From: JAAYED01 sp040772225
GTDB lineage: Bacteria; Chloroflexota; Anaerolineae; UBA1429
Direction: 5' to 3'
Length of the DNA stretch: 64,000 bases
NCBI GenBank assembly: GCA_040772225.1
Contig: JAXGYO010000002.1
Span: 310,001 to 374,000, forward strand
The notes beneath the pieces are model-generated. The model searched no databases. It saw only the letters and a program-made list of their open reading frames with translations, and was not told the DNA's origin. Positions 25,790 to 34,425 of the stretch are shown here, piece after piece (the stretch's first letter is position 1; each line of letters begins with the position of its first letter). The position numbers were made by a program, and so were the translations under genes.

Positions 25790-26260
25790 ATGCAAAAGAC
25801 CGTTCAGGACATTGTGGACGAAGCCGCACGACTCTTTGACTTGAGACACCATTGCTCAGAGGCTATCGTGATGGCCACCGGACGCTATTACATCTCGCCC
25901 TACTCCGAGATGCTCACGCGCGTCAGTTGTCCCTTTGGGGGCGGCGTTGGTGGATGCAGAGACGAGATCTGTGGCCTCTTTGGCGGAGCAACAATCGTCC
26001 TGGGAGCAGTGTGGGGACGCGAGTCCTATACAGAGGATGACACCTGGCTCTATGAGATCGTGTGTGAATATCGCGATCGCTTTATAGCCGACAACGGCAC
26101 GACCGTCTGCCGCCCGCTGCGAGACTATTACGCTGTTGACGGTGGACGCTGTGGCCCGCTGGTAGAGTACGCAACACGTGAACTCGTACAGCTCATCGAG
26201 CGCGTCGCAGATGAACGCCCCGAGGCGGCAGCGCGACTCGCGCGCAGAGCTACACGTTGA
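25790..26260 (+). CDS. C_GCAxxG_C_C family protein
   Basis: A 156-aa Cys-rich protein of the C_GCAxxG_C_C family. Conserved cysteines are in HHCSEAIV (near residue 25), SCPFGGGVGGCRDEICGLFGG (about 46-65), TTVCRPLRDYY and GGRCGPLVEYA. The family is thought to be a redox or metal-linked protein of anaerobes, without firm function. AGGAG precedes the ATG, which lies 11 nt after galK. Association with galactokinase is not explained by any known pathway. Confidence 0.8.
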   Translation: MQKTVQDIVDEAARLFDLRHHCSEAIVMATGRYYISPYSEMLTRVSCPFGGGVGGCRDEICGLFGGATIVLGAVWGRESYTEDDTWLYEIVCEYRDRFIADNGTTVCRPLRDYYAVDGGRCGPLVEYATRELVQLIERVADERPEAAARLARRATR

Positions 26261-26298
26261 TCTCAACTGACCCAGACGATGAACCTTGGAGGACACCA

Positions 26299-27372
26299 AT
26301 GAACACTCGCGTGGAGCGACTGGTAGCCGAGCTTGAGAAACGCGGCATCCCCGGGATGCTGGTATCTACGCCTGAGAACCGAAGGTACTTGAGCGGATTC
26401 ACCGGCTCCGCCGGTGTGCTCATCATCACGCCTTCCACCGCCAAGTTGGCCACGGACTTTCGCTATTACGAACAGGTGCGCGAACAGGCGCCAGACTTTG
26501 CGCTTGTGGAGGTCCCACAGCAGATGCCCCGCGTGCTTGCCGCTGAGCTAAGGACACTTGGCCTGACGAGTGTCGCCTTTGAGAGCCAGGACCTGACCGT
26601 GGAGACCTACAACCAGTGGTCAGCGGCCATGGAAGGTGTCGACCTGATACCCACCAGTGGCATCGTCGAGGGACTCCGTGCAGTTAAGGAACCCGCAGAA
26701 TTGGAAGCGATTGAGCGTGCAGTCAGCGTGTCCGATGCCGCGATCACCTATATCATGGACACCATTCGTCCGGGGATGACCGAGCGCGAAGTTTCCTGGG
26801 CGTTGGAGGTTCACATGCGCACCCACGGTGCCGAGGCGCTGGCCTTTGCGACCATCGCCGCCGCCGGCCCGCGTTCCGCGATGTCACACGCTGTGCCCAC
26901 GGACCGACCCATACAGGCCGGTGAGCCGATGGTCATCGATATGGGCGCCCGGGTAGATGGCTATCTATCAGACATTACACGATCCTTCTGCGTTGAGCAT
27001 GCCTCGGACAAGTATCTGGAGATTTGGGACATTGTTCTGCAGGCACAGCTCACAGCAGAGCGGGGCATCCACGCGAACATGACAGGTATCGAAGCCGATG
27101 CGCTTGCGCGAAACCTGATCTATGGTGCCGGCTACGAGGGCAAATTCGGGCACGGTCTCGGACACGGCGTTGGCCTGGCGATTCACGAGGACCCGCGGGC
27201 AAGCTTTACATCGACCACCCCGCTGCCGGAAGGCATGGTTATCACGGTAGAGCCGGGAATCTATCTGCCCGATTGGGGCGGAATACGCATTGAGGATATG
27301 ATTGTTGTCGGGGCCGAGTCCAGCCGCGTACTAACCAAGGCTCCCAAGATGCCTATCGTACCTGGCAAGTAA
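26299..27372 (+). CDS. M24B-family Xaa-Pro aminopeptidase or dipeptidase
   Basis: A 357-aa pita-bread peptidase. The N-terminal creatinase domain (RRYLSGFTGSAGVLIIT) is followed by the catalytic domain with the five metal ligands: two Asp in VIDMGARVDGYLSDITRSF, His in GHGLGHGVGLAIHEDPR, and Glu residues in VITVEPGIYLPDWGGIRIED. It removes N-terminal residues before Pro or splits X-Pro dipeptides. The ATG at 26299 is chosen because TTGGAGGA precedes it, rather than the upstream ATG at 26257. Confidence 0.92.
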   Translation: MNTRVERLVAELEKRGIPGMLVSTPENRRYLSGFTGSAGVLIITPSTAKLATDFRYYEQVREQAPDFALVEVPQQMPRVLAAELRTLGLTSVAFESQDLTVETYNQWSAAMEGVDLIPTSGIVEGLRAVKEPAELEAIERAVSVSDAAITYIMDTIRPGMTEREVSWALEVHMRTHGAEALAFATIAAAGPRSAMSHAVPTDRPIQAGEPMVIDMGARVDGYLSDITRSFCVEHASDKYLEIWDIVLQAQLTAERGIHANMTGIEADALARNLIYGAGYEGKFGHGLGHGVGLAIHEDPRASFTSTTPLPEGMVITVEPGIYLPDWGGIRIEDMIVVGAESSRVLTKAPKMPIVPGK

Positions 27373-27399
27373 CCTCACACTACCGAAGACGTGTGATGC

Positions 27400-27428
27400 T
27401 TGCTGTGTGCCGTGCATCGTGATAAGAT
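27400..27428 (+). promoter_or_regulatory. Promoter of the acidic membrane-protein gene
   Basis: TTGCTG (27400-27405), 17-nt spacer, TAAGAT (27423-27428), about 50 nt before the ATG at 27487. Confidence 0.45.
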
Positions 27429-27486
27429 GCGTTCAGGATTCTGGCGCTGGTGGCTGTCAGTCTACGAACCCATATGAGGTGTAGGA

Positions 27487-29013
27487 ATGCAAAGAAGGAA
27501 TTTCATCGCTGAGGGCCTCCCCTCCAGGTTGTGGATCGCGCTCGCCCTCATTGCAGGGCTCCTGATTGGCCTGCTATTGGCATGGCAGGTGTTCCCCGTT
27601 CGCGTTGTGGACACAGATCCCTCGGATCTGCGCGCGCGACACCAGGCCGACTATGTAGCCATGGTTGCTGATTCCTGGACTGTGACCGGTAACGCCGACG
27701 TGGCCCGGGAGAGGCTATACGAGTTGGTGGACAAGGACACCACCTGGGCGGACGTCGACGCGCTACTGGACCAGGTCGCGAGTGACCTGGCGGCTGAAGG
27801 CAACGGCCCCGCTGCCCTCCGTTTGAACAGGATGCAGGAGACGGTACCGCTACCGGTGGTCGAAGAGCGCGAGGAAAGAGAGTCTGCTCCTGAGCAGAGC
27901 CCAGAGTCCGTTGCCCCTTCTCAGGAGGCGGCACTGCCGGCTGAGGAAGAAGCGGAGGATTCCGAAGGTAGCCTCGGCTGGTTGCCCATTGCCGGATTGG
28001 TGGTGGTGCTGGCTGCCGCAGGAGCGATCGGATATGTCGTGGTGCGTGATCGCCGCCGCCTGGAAAACCCTGATGCAGGGGATCTGGACTTGAGCCCGAT
28101 TGAGCCAACGATGGATGATCGGCGACACGGGTCCGCGGTGTCGCTCAATCCCATTCCCGCGCCCGGTGGCTTTGACGATCAGGTGATCGCGTCCGATTCC
28201 GATATCCCTGAGGTCTCGGTCGATCTTCAGGGTGAGGCGGAAGACGGGTCCGATATCGCACTCGACACATATGCAAAGGACGCCACTGCCGAGGCAGCCA
28301 GTGACGCGGTCTACGAAGACGATGCCTACGCCGACGTCGACGCAGACAGTGAAGAGACACCTCTGACGCAGAGGCCCGCGCTGGAGGCCGAGGACGCCTG
28401 GCACATTGAGACCCCGGCTGCCGAGCCTGTAGAACCAAAGGCGAGCGCCAGGCCCAAACCCGTTGAAATCGCAGAGCTGGACGATGACGATATGGAGATC
28501 GATCAAGAGCCGCCGACCGGCGAGATCCTGACGTCTCGTACGTGGCCGCGGCGCGCCCCTGCGGTAGAACCTGCTTTGGCGCCCGGCCAACTCGGGGTCT
28601 TTGAGACGAGTTACTCCTTTGGTGACGACGACTTTTACCACGCATTTACCATCGAGTCGGCAGCCCACGAGTTCCTTGGCCAGTGCGGGATCGTGATCAG
28701 CGATACGGTGGGGATCGAAGACGCCCAGATGGTGGATGCTTTTGACATCTGGCTCTTTGAGACGCAGGGGACACGCACACTCTCCAAGGTGCTCGTGAGT
28801 GAGCAGGCATATGACGACGAAAGCATCAGCACCAAGCTCGTCCGCAAGGGCGAGCTGGTTGTGGCGCAGCCAGGCCTGGTGATCGAACTCGAGACAGAGT
28901 CGATCCGCCTGACGGCGACTGTGGAGGATATCGCCTACCGCGACGATACCGCAGACGCCAGAAGTGTCTTTGATCGCCTCAAGGTCCGCATGGTGGTCGA
29001 ACAGCTGCCCTGA
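27487..29013 (+). CDS. Acidic two-TM protein of unknown function
   Basis: 508 aa. TM1 is at about residues 16-34. A first globular stretch (35-120) and a Glu-rich segment (about 120-160) precede TM2 (about 165-185). A long acidic Ala/Asp-rich linker to about 360 leads to a C-terminal folded region (FETSYSFGDDDFYHAFTIES to the end) that looks like a conserved domain. Topology suggests the C-terminal domain is cytoplasmic and the part between the TMs is outside, or the reverse. I do not recognise the family. A hairpin follows. Confidence 0.6.
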   Translation: MQRRNFIAEGLPSRLWIALALIAGLLIGLLLAWQVFPVRVVDTDPSDLRARHQADYVAMVADSWTVTGNADVARERLYELVDKDTTWADVDALLDQVASDLAAEGNGPAALRLNRMQETVPLPVVEEREERESAPEQSPESVAPSQEAALPAEEEAEDSEGSLGWLPIAGLVVVLAAAGAIGYVVVRDRRRLENPDAGDLDLSPIEPTMDDRRHGSAVSLNPIPAPGGFDDQVIASDSDIPEVSVDLQGEAEDGSDIALDTYAKDATAEAASDAVYEDDAYADVDADSEETPLTQRPALEAEDAWHIETPAAEPVEPKASARPKPVEIAELDDDDMEIDQEPPTGEILTSRTWPRRAPAVEPALAPGQLGVFETSYSFGDDDFYHAFTIESAAHEFLGQCGIVISDTVGIEDAQMVDAFDIWLFETQGTRTLSKVLVSEQAYDDESISTKLVRKGELVVAQPGLVIELETESIRLTATVEDIAYRDDTADARSVFDRLKVRMVVEQLP

Positions 29014-29028
29014 TTCCTGTCTAGACAG

Positions 29029-29072
29029 GGGCCCCTGCAAGCATCTCCACGGATGCATGCTCGCAGGGGCCC
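29029..29072. terminator. Hairpin, possible terminator
   Basis: GGGCCCCTGC (29029-29038) pairs perfectly with GCAGGGGCCC (29063-29072). The 24-nt interior contains a further GCATC/GATGC stem. No T-tract follows, so intrinsic termination is uncertain. Confidence 0.45.
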
Positions 29073-29132
29073 GCCCAGCCCGAACCCTTCAACCCCCTTG
29101 GCCTCTAACCCCCACTCACGGCAAGTAACGCT

Positions 29133-30329
29133 ATGAACCGCCAAATCGTCCACGTCGATCTGGATGCTTTTTTTGCGGCAGTCGAATGCCTTCTGGATCC
29201 GGCCATCGCCGGCAAACCGGTTGTCGTCGGTGGGGACCCGGCAAGCCGAGGCGTCGTCGCCTCTGCCTCCTATGAAGCGCGAGCGAGTGGCGTACGCTCG
29301 GCTATGCCCATGGCCCTGGCCATGCGACTCTGTCCCGATGCCATCCGCGTGCCACCCAGACACGGGGTGTACTCGAAACACTCCCGTGCCGTGATGGCGC
29401 TTCTCAGCGAATATACGCCGATCGTCGAGCAGATCTCGATCGACGAGGCATTCCTCGATCTCACAGGAACGGAGGCGTTGCACGGTCCTGCCCCGCGTGT
29501 CGCCCGCCTTATCCAGCAGCGCGTACTGGAGGAACTGGGGTTACCGTGCTCCCTCGGCGTGGCAACCAACAAACTGGTGGCCAAGATAGCCTGTGGGCAG
29601 GGAAAACCGCGAGGACTGATTGTCGTGCCACCCGGTGAAGAGGCCGCTTACCTCGCACCCTTGAGCATCCAGACCCTCTGGGGCGTCGGGGAGGCCACAG
29701 GAAATCGATTGAGAGCGATGGGTATCCGGACGATCGGAGATCTCGCGCGATGGCCGGAGAAAGCATTGCGTGACATGCTGGGTGAGTCTGGGATCTCCCT
29801 GCAACGCGCTGCCAACGGCATCGATGAGAGTCCGGTGAACACAGAGCGCGAGCGCAAGTCATACAGTCACGAGCAGACCTTTGCGTCGGATGAGACCGAT
29901 GAGACGCGTATCAAGCGCACCTTGCTCAGAATGGCCGATCGACTGACTGAACAGATGAGACATGACGGCGTTCTAGCCGGGACGGTAAGACTCAAGCTGC
30001 GTAACCGCCAGTTTGACACCTTTACGCGGCAGATGCGCCTGAAGCGGCCCACAGATCAGACGAACGATATCTTTCAGGCGGCTGCCACCCTGCTAGCGTC
30101 CAGCTGGGACCACAGTGCCCTGCGGCTTGTTGGCATCGCCGTTACCGAGTTGCTCAGCCAGGGCGGTATTCAACTCGATCTCTTTGAGCACGCTGATCAA
30201 CGGCAGGCACGCCTCAATCGTGCCGTTGATGAGATTCGTGATCGTTATGGCTCGGACGCGATCACCCGTGCCTCGCTGGCCAGACTCGCAGACGCCAAAG
30301 ACCCCGTCGAATCCGGCCACGACCGCTAG
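29133..30329 (+). CDS. dinB: DNA polymerase IV (Y-family)
   Basis: A 398-aa translesion polymerase. Palm motifs HVDLDAFFAAVE (residues 7-18) and QISIDEAFLDLTG (about 98-110) supply the catalytic carboxylates. VVVGGDPASRGVVASASYEAR is the typical fingers region, and a little-finger domain follows near 240-350 (RLKLRNRQFDTFTRQ). The C-terminal segment QGGIQLDLFEH resembles a beta-clamp-binding peptide. It appears monocistronic; no LexA box was recognised upstream. Confidence 0.93.
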   Translation: MNRQIVHVDLDAFFAAVECLLDPAIAGKPVVVGGDPASRGVVASASYEARASGVRSAMPMALAMRLCPDAIRVPPRHGVYSKHSRAVMALLSEYTPIVEQISIDEAFLDLTGTEALHGPAPRVARLIQQRVLEELGLPCSLGVATNKLVAKIACGQGKPRGLIVVPPGEEAAYLAPLSIQTLWGVGEATGNRLRAMGIRTIGDLARWPEKALRDMLGESGISLQRAANGIDESPVNTERERKSYSHEQTFASDETDETRIKRTLLRMADRLTEQMRHDGVLAGTVRLKLRNRQFDTFTRQMRLKRPTDQTNDIFQAAATLLASSWDHSALRLVGIAVTELLSQGGIQLDLFEHADQRQARLNRAVDEIRDRYGSDAITRASLARLADAKDPVESGHDR

Positions 30330-30346
30330 GCGGCGTCCTCGGTCTG

Positions 30347-30375
30347 TTGGCGAGCCCCCGCTCCTGGCCTATAAT
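30347..30375 (+). promoter_or_regulatory. Promoter of AOR-family gene 2
   Basis: TTGGCG (30347-30352), 17-nt spacer, perfect TATAAT (30370-30375), 38 nt before the ATG. Confidence 0.65.
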
Positions 30376-30413
30376 CCCGCAAGACTAGTCAGCACAGCAA
30401 CTCTCGGAGAAAC

Positions 30414-32504
30414 ATGAACCCGATCACAGTTACCCTTGATCGCTTCTCTCAACGCCATGGATGGGCCAATCGCCTGTTGCGCATTGACCTTACAACCGGC
30501 AGGATCAGCGCTACGCCAATCGACTCGTATATTCCCGAGTTCATCGGAGGCCGCGGAGTCGCCGTGCGGCTGGCGTGGGACGAGTATCCAGAGCCTGTGG
30601 ATCCATTCGACGCGGCAAGTCCCATCATCATCATGACCGGCGCCCTCACTGGCACGCGCTCCCCCTATTCCGGCCGCACCTCGATCACCGGCTTTAGTCC
30701 GCAAGCCTACCCTTTCAACTGGTACACGCGCGCCAACATCGGGCACCACTGGGGCGCCGAGTTAAAGCGCGCCGGGTATGACGGCGTACTCATCACGGGC
30801 GCCGCCGAATCTCCGGTCCAGATCATCGTGCGTGACGACCAGGTGACGATCGCCCCTGCGGATGACCTCTGGGGACTGGACACATTTGATACGCAGGAGG
30901 CGCTAGGGGCACGGCTCGGTAAGCAGGTCCGCGCGCTGTGCATCGGGCCAGCCGGAGAGCGTCTTTCCCGCATCGCCACGATTCACACCGGTACCTCCTC
31001 CACCGCCGGACAGGGCGGTTTTGGGGCAGTCATGGGTTCGAAAAAGCTCAAGGCCATCTCGGTAATGGGGTCCGGGGAGGTTTCCGTCCACGATCCCGAG
31101 TTGCTTGACGGATTGCTCAAGTCCGTAGCGGCAGACATTCGTGCCTACCGCGCGATTCCCAACCTGTCGGAGCAGAACAAGGCGCTGGCCTGCGACCGGG
31201 GCGGCCGAGTGCGCCCCTATGCCTGCACTGCCGCCTGCCCCACCCCGTGTAACCGGTACTACTCAGACATGCCGGGAGTCGCCTACCCCGAGCGCCGCTG
31301 GGAGGGGCACTGGGCATGCGTGGGTAGCATGTTTCGTGGGATCCCGGAGGGGGGTCGCATCTCCTACGACGGGCTCTTTGACTGGCAACTCGGCACCTAT
31401 GCCGGCCTGGAGATGAACGTTCTGAGCAATCGCTACGGCTTGAACCAATGGGACATCATCATGAGCATGGTCCCCTGGCTCGAGCGCTGCCAGCGAGCCG
31501 GTCTTATCGATGAGATGAACGGCATGGCCATGAACTGGCAGAGCCCGGAATTCTGGGCCATGTTCCTGCACGCCATCGCTTATCGAGAGGGCCTGGGCGA
31601 CGCACTGGCCGAAGGCGGGCTGCGCGCCTCTCTCCAACTTGATATGGGCCAGGATCTGGCACGACGCTACTACAATGGCTGGGGCTTTGGCGGCCACTGG
31701 GACGGGCATGCCTGTTGGTCCAACTACCTTGTGTACCCGTACTGGCTCGTTTCTGCTCTCCAGTGGAGCACCGACACCCGCGACCCCTATAGCAGCAGCC
31801 ATGGGTATGTTCAGAACATCATGCGTTGGAGCCCGCTGGCCGACCATCCCGGCGAGCCCCCCATCAGTTGGGAGCAGATTAGGGGCATCAGTGCGCGAGT
31901 CTATGGCACCCCGGACGCTCTGGACCCCTACTCTGGCTACAGCGCCAAGGCCTTTCCTGCCTTTTACCATGACCGGCGCTCGGTGATGAAAGACAGCCTG
32001 CCCACAGACGACCAGGTCTTTCCGCTGATCTACAGCGTGACCACAGATGACCGTTTCTTCCGCGTACAGGCCCCCGCCCCGCTGGGTGAGATCGAAGGCC
32101 CGTCGGTGGACTTGCATCTTTTCCGCGCCGGCACAGGTATAGCCTGGGACGAGACCGAGTTCGACCGGGCAGCAGAGCGCATCTATACCACGGAACGCGC
32201 GCTCTGCGTGCGGCACTTTGGCCGCGATAGACGCATGGACGAAAGCGTTTATGCCAACTATGAGTATCTGGAGAACTGGCCCAATCCGTTGTTGAACGAG
32301 CGTCAGGCGCTGGATCTCGCCCAGTTTGCGCCAGTGACGGACGAGTACTATCGCCATCTCGGCTGGGATCAGGAGACTGGCTGGCCAACCCGGGAGCGCA
32401 TGGAGAGCCTCGGCATCGGCGAACTGCACGAGCCCATGGTCGATGGTGCGACAGCTGCCGGTGACCCGATTGCTGTTGGCAAAGGGGCGCGTATTGAAGA
32501 CTAG
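30414..32504 (+). CDS. AOR-family oxidoreductase 2 with atypical Fe-S ligands
   Basis: A 696-aa aldehyde:ferredoxin oxidoreductase-family protein. The N-terminal pterin-binding pattern is clear (LLRIDLTTGRIS, FIGGRGVAVRLAW, RSPYSGRTSITGFSPQAYPF, GFGAVMGSKKLKAI). The cluster motif is C271-x3-C275-x3-C279 instead of CxxCxxxC, and the region where AORs carry the fourth Cys (after DSL) reads DSLPTDDQVF, about residues 528-535, with no Cys. Asp could substitute as ligand. It is about 70 aa longer than AOR 1, with Trp-rich insertions around 310-470. The M23 gene overlaps its end. Confidence 0.82.
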   Translation: MNPITVTLDRFSQRHGWANRLLRIDLTTGRISATPIDSYIPEFIGGRGVAVRLAWDEYPEPVDPFDAASPIIIMTGALTGTRSPYSGRTSITGFSPQAYPFNWYTRANIGHHWGAELKRAGYDGVLITGAAESPVQIIVRDDQVTIAPADDLWGLDTFDTQEALGARLGKQVRALCIGPAGERLSRIATIHTGTSSTAGQGGFGAVMGSKKLKAISVMGSGEVSVHDPELLDGLLKSVAADIRAYRAIPNLSEQNKALACDRGGRVRPYACTAACPTPCNRYYSDMPGVAYPERRWEGHWACVGSMFRGIPEGGRISYDGLFDWQLGTYAGLEMNVLSNRYGLNQWDIIMSMVPWLERCQRAGLIDEMNGMAMNWQSPEFWAMFLHAIAYREGLGDALAEGGLRASLQLDMGQDLARRYYNGWGFGGHWDGHACWSNYLVYPYWLVSALQWSTDTRDPYSSSHGYVQNIMRWSPLADHPGEPPISWEQIRGISARVYGTPDALDPYSGYSAKAFPAFYHDRRSVMKDSLPTDDQVFPLIYSVTTDDRFFRVQAPAPLGEIEGPSVDLHLFRAGTGIAWDETEFDRAAERIYTTERALCVRHFGRDRRMDESVYANYEYLENWPNPLLNERQALDLAQFAPVTDEYYRHLGWDQETGWPTRERMESLGIGELHEPMVDGATAAGDPIAVGKGARIED

Positions 32505-33594
32505 AGCGAACAACCGTCTGGACGGGCGAGCGATCAGAGAGCGCCGTGTCAGCGGCCAATCTGCGCTGCTGCTCGGCCTCCTGGTACTGCTTCTGACTGG
32601 GTGTGCCTCTGTCAAGGACTCGCAGATGGTCAGGCTGTTTGCGCCGGACACGCCGACGCCAACAGCAACAGCCACCGCGCTGCCGACCGCTACCCCGACA
32701 GCAACAGCGACGACGACACCGACCGCGACGCCTACGGCGACGCCAAGTCCAACACCGCTGCCGCTCGAGGTGCAGCTGCAGATTGACCCAGCGGTGGTGT
32801 CCGAGGGACACACAGCGTCCTTAACAGTACGTGTGAACCAGGGGGTAGCTGTCCGTGCCACTGTAGGTGACACAGAAGTGATGATGGTGACAGTGAGCGA
32901 CGGCCTATACGCAGGCCTGCTGGGCGTTGGCGCGATCGCCGGCGAGGCAAGCTATCCCGTACGCGTAACTGTGATCGCGCCCGATGGGCGCACTGCGAGG
33001 ATCGACTCCACCCTCACAACTATCGCGGGCGATTTCGAGACCGAGGTGCTGGTATTCCAACCCAGCACAGAAGCTCTGCTGGCCCCGGACATCGCCCAGC
33101 CCGAGTTCGAGCGCGTATCGGCGATCTTTGCCTCGAGCACACCTGCGGTTCTGTGGGATGCACCCTTTACCTGGCCCCGCGAGGACCGCATCACCTCCCT
33201 CTTTGGAACCAGGCGCACCTACGGCACGGTGTCAAGTTCGTATCACGCTGGCCTCGACATCGCCGGTCTGGTCGGTGAGCCTGTCCTTGCTCCGGCGAGC
33301 GGTGTAGTTGCCCTCGCCGAAGAGCTGCAGGTCCGCGGCAACGCTGTGATCATCGATCACGGCGCCGGCGTGATGAGCGGGTATTTCCACCTGAGCGAGA
33401 TCGCAGTACAGCCAGGCGACCACATCGCTGCAGGACAGTCCATCGGTAAGGTTGGAGCAACCGGGCTGGTCACCGGATCGCATTTGCACTGGGAGATGCG
33501 CGTCGGCGGCGTGGCGGTGGACCCGGTAGAGTGGCTGGGCCGCCTGTTCCCGTGGCAGAACGATGCAGCCGGTGAGATCACACCGGCACCCTGA
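32494..33594 (+). CDS. M23-family peptidase lipoprotein with Thr/Pro-rich linker
   Basis: 366 aa from a TTG start at 32494, with AAGGGG upstream; it overlaps the AOR 2 stop by 11 nt. A basic N-region, hydrophobic stretch and lipobox LLLTGCAS form a lipoprotein signal. A Thr/Pro/Ala linker follows (residues 53-88), then a beta-rich domain, then an M23 LytM domain with zinc ligands in YHAGLDIAG (HxxxD) and HLHWEMR (HxH). The active site looks complete, so it probably cleaves peptidoglycan cross-links or other cell-wall peptides outside the membrane. Confidence 0.85.
   Translation: MKTRANNRLDGRAIRERRVSGQSALLLGLLVLLLTGCASVKDSQMVRLFAPDTPTPTATATALPTATPTATATTTPTATPTATPSPTPLPLEVQLQIDPAVVSEGHTASLTVRVNQGVAVRATVGDTEVMMVTVSDGLYAGLLGVGAIAGEASYPVRVTVIAPDGRTARIDSTLTTIAGDFETEVLVFQPSTEALLAPDIAQPEFERVSAIFASSTPAVLWDAPFTWPREDRITSLFGTRRTYGTVSSSYHAGLDIAGLVGEPVLAPASGVVALAEELQVRGNAVIIDHGAGVMSGYFHLSEIAVQPGDHIAAGQSIGKVGATGLVTGSHLHWEMRVGGVAVDPVEWLGRLFPWQNDAAGEITPAP
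32650..32757 (+). repeat. Thr/Pro low-complexity coding repeat
   Basis: An imperfect ACN/CCN/GCN codon repeat encodes the TPTPTATA-type linker of the M23 lipoprotein. This is a spacer of the kind common in surface lipoproteins, not a CRISPR or mobile repeat. Confidence 0.8.
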
Positions 33595-33610
33595 CGAGCG
33601 GAGAAACCCC

Positions 33611-34369
33611 ATGGCACCCTACTATCTGGATCGTCCTCTGGTGATGGCACACCGCGGCGCCAAGGACATCGCGCCGGAGAACACTATCGCGGCATTTCGC
33701 ACGGCAATCGACCTGGGCGCAGACGCTGTGGAGATGGACATCGTCCGCTGTGGATCGGGCCAAATCGTGGTAATGCACGATGACACCGTCGATCGCACAA
33801 CCAACGGATCGGGGCGCGTCGACTCGCTACCTCTGGATGCGTTGCGCGAGCTGGATGCCGGGAGTTGGTTCGACGCCTGTTACGCCAAAGAGCCGGTCCC
33901 ACTGCTGGACGATGTGCTAGACGCCATCGGCGGACGCATTCGCCTCAACATCGAGATCAAGCACCAGCGCGCTGGCGCAGGGCCCATGGAAGCCGAACTC
34001 GCGGGCAAGCTAAGACAGAGAGGCCTGATCGCGGACACCATCGTGTCATCCTTTGACGCGCGGGCGCTCTGGCGAATCAAAAGGTTAGCCCCCTCCATCC
34101 CCCGCGCTCTGCTATACGCGGTTGATATGCCGCTGCCCTTGCGCCATGCCTGGCCTCGCATCTGGCTGTCGCCCCAGGCGCTGCACCCTCACTTTTCCAT
34201 GGTCAGCGAGAGCTATATCAGACGTGCACGCCTGGCAGAGTATCGTGTCAACGTCTGGACAGTGAACGAGGCGGACGACATGGCACGGATGGCCAGCCTG
34301 GGGGTGGATGCTATCATCACCGATCATGTCACTCTGGCCAGGACAGTCCTGGGGATCGAGAAATCCTAA
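33611..34369 (+). CDS. Glycerophosphodiester phosphodiesterase (GDPD)
   Basis: A 252-aa TIM-barrel phosphodiesterase. Catalytic motifs AHRGAKDIAPENTIAAF (HR...ENT), EMDIVRCGSGQIVVMHDDTVDRTTNGSG (ExD...HD) and LNIEIKHQ are intact. It hydrolyses glycerophosphodiesters to glycerol 3-phosphate and an alcohol. There is no signal peptide, so cytoplasmic action is likely. The ATG at 33611 follows GGAGA and lies 16 nt after the M23 gene. Confidence 0.92.
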   Translation: MAPYYLDRPLVMAHRGAKDIAPENTIAAFRTAIDLGADAVEMDIVRCGSGQIVVMHDDTVDRTTNGSGRVDSLPLDALRELDAGSWFDACYAKEPVPLLDDVLDAIGGRIRLNIEIKHQRAGAGPMEAELAGKLRQRGLIADTIVSSFDARALWRIKRLAPSIPRALLYAVDMPLPLRHAWPRIWLSPQALHPHFSMVSESYIRRARLAEYRVNVWTVNEADDMARMASLGVDAIITDHVTLARTVLGIEKS

Positions 34370-34376
34370 AACGTCT

Positions 34377-34404
34377 GTGCCCGCGACTCATGAGCCGCGG
34401 GCAC
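34377..34404. terminator. Hairpin terminator between GDPD and glyA
   Basis: A 9-bp stem GTGCCCGCG / CGCGGGCAC with a 10-nt loop between convergent genes. Its weak tail suggests bidirectional use. Confidence 0.5.
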
Positions 34405-34425
34405 GTGTGCACTATCAAAGCGGGA

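Noticed and set aside
27850..29058. 402-codon minus-strand open frame opposite the acidic membrane protein
   Set aside because: No domain or RBS; the plus-strand gene has a promoter, RBS and TM segments.
32650..32757. Repeat array resembling a CRISPR or satellite
   Set aside because: It is an in-frame Thr/Pro/Ala codon repeat within the M23 lipoprotein, with no spacers or unit periodicity of a CRISPR.
31263..32873. 536-codon minus-strand open frame opposite AOR 2 and the M23 gene
   Set aside because: Low-complexity Val/Ala/Gly repeat is the antisense of the Thr/Pro linker; no RBS or domain.
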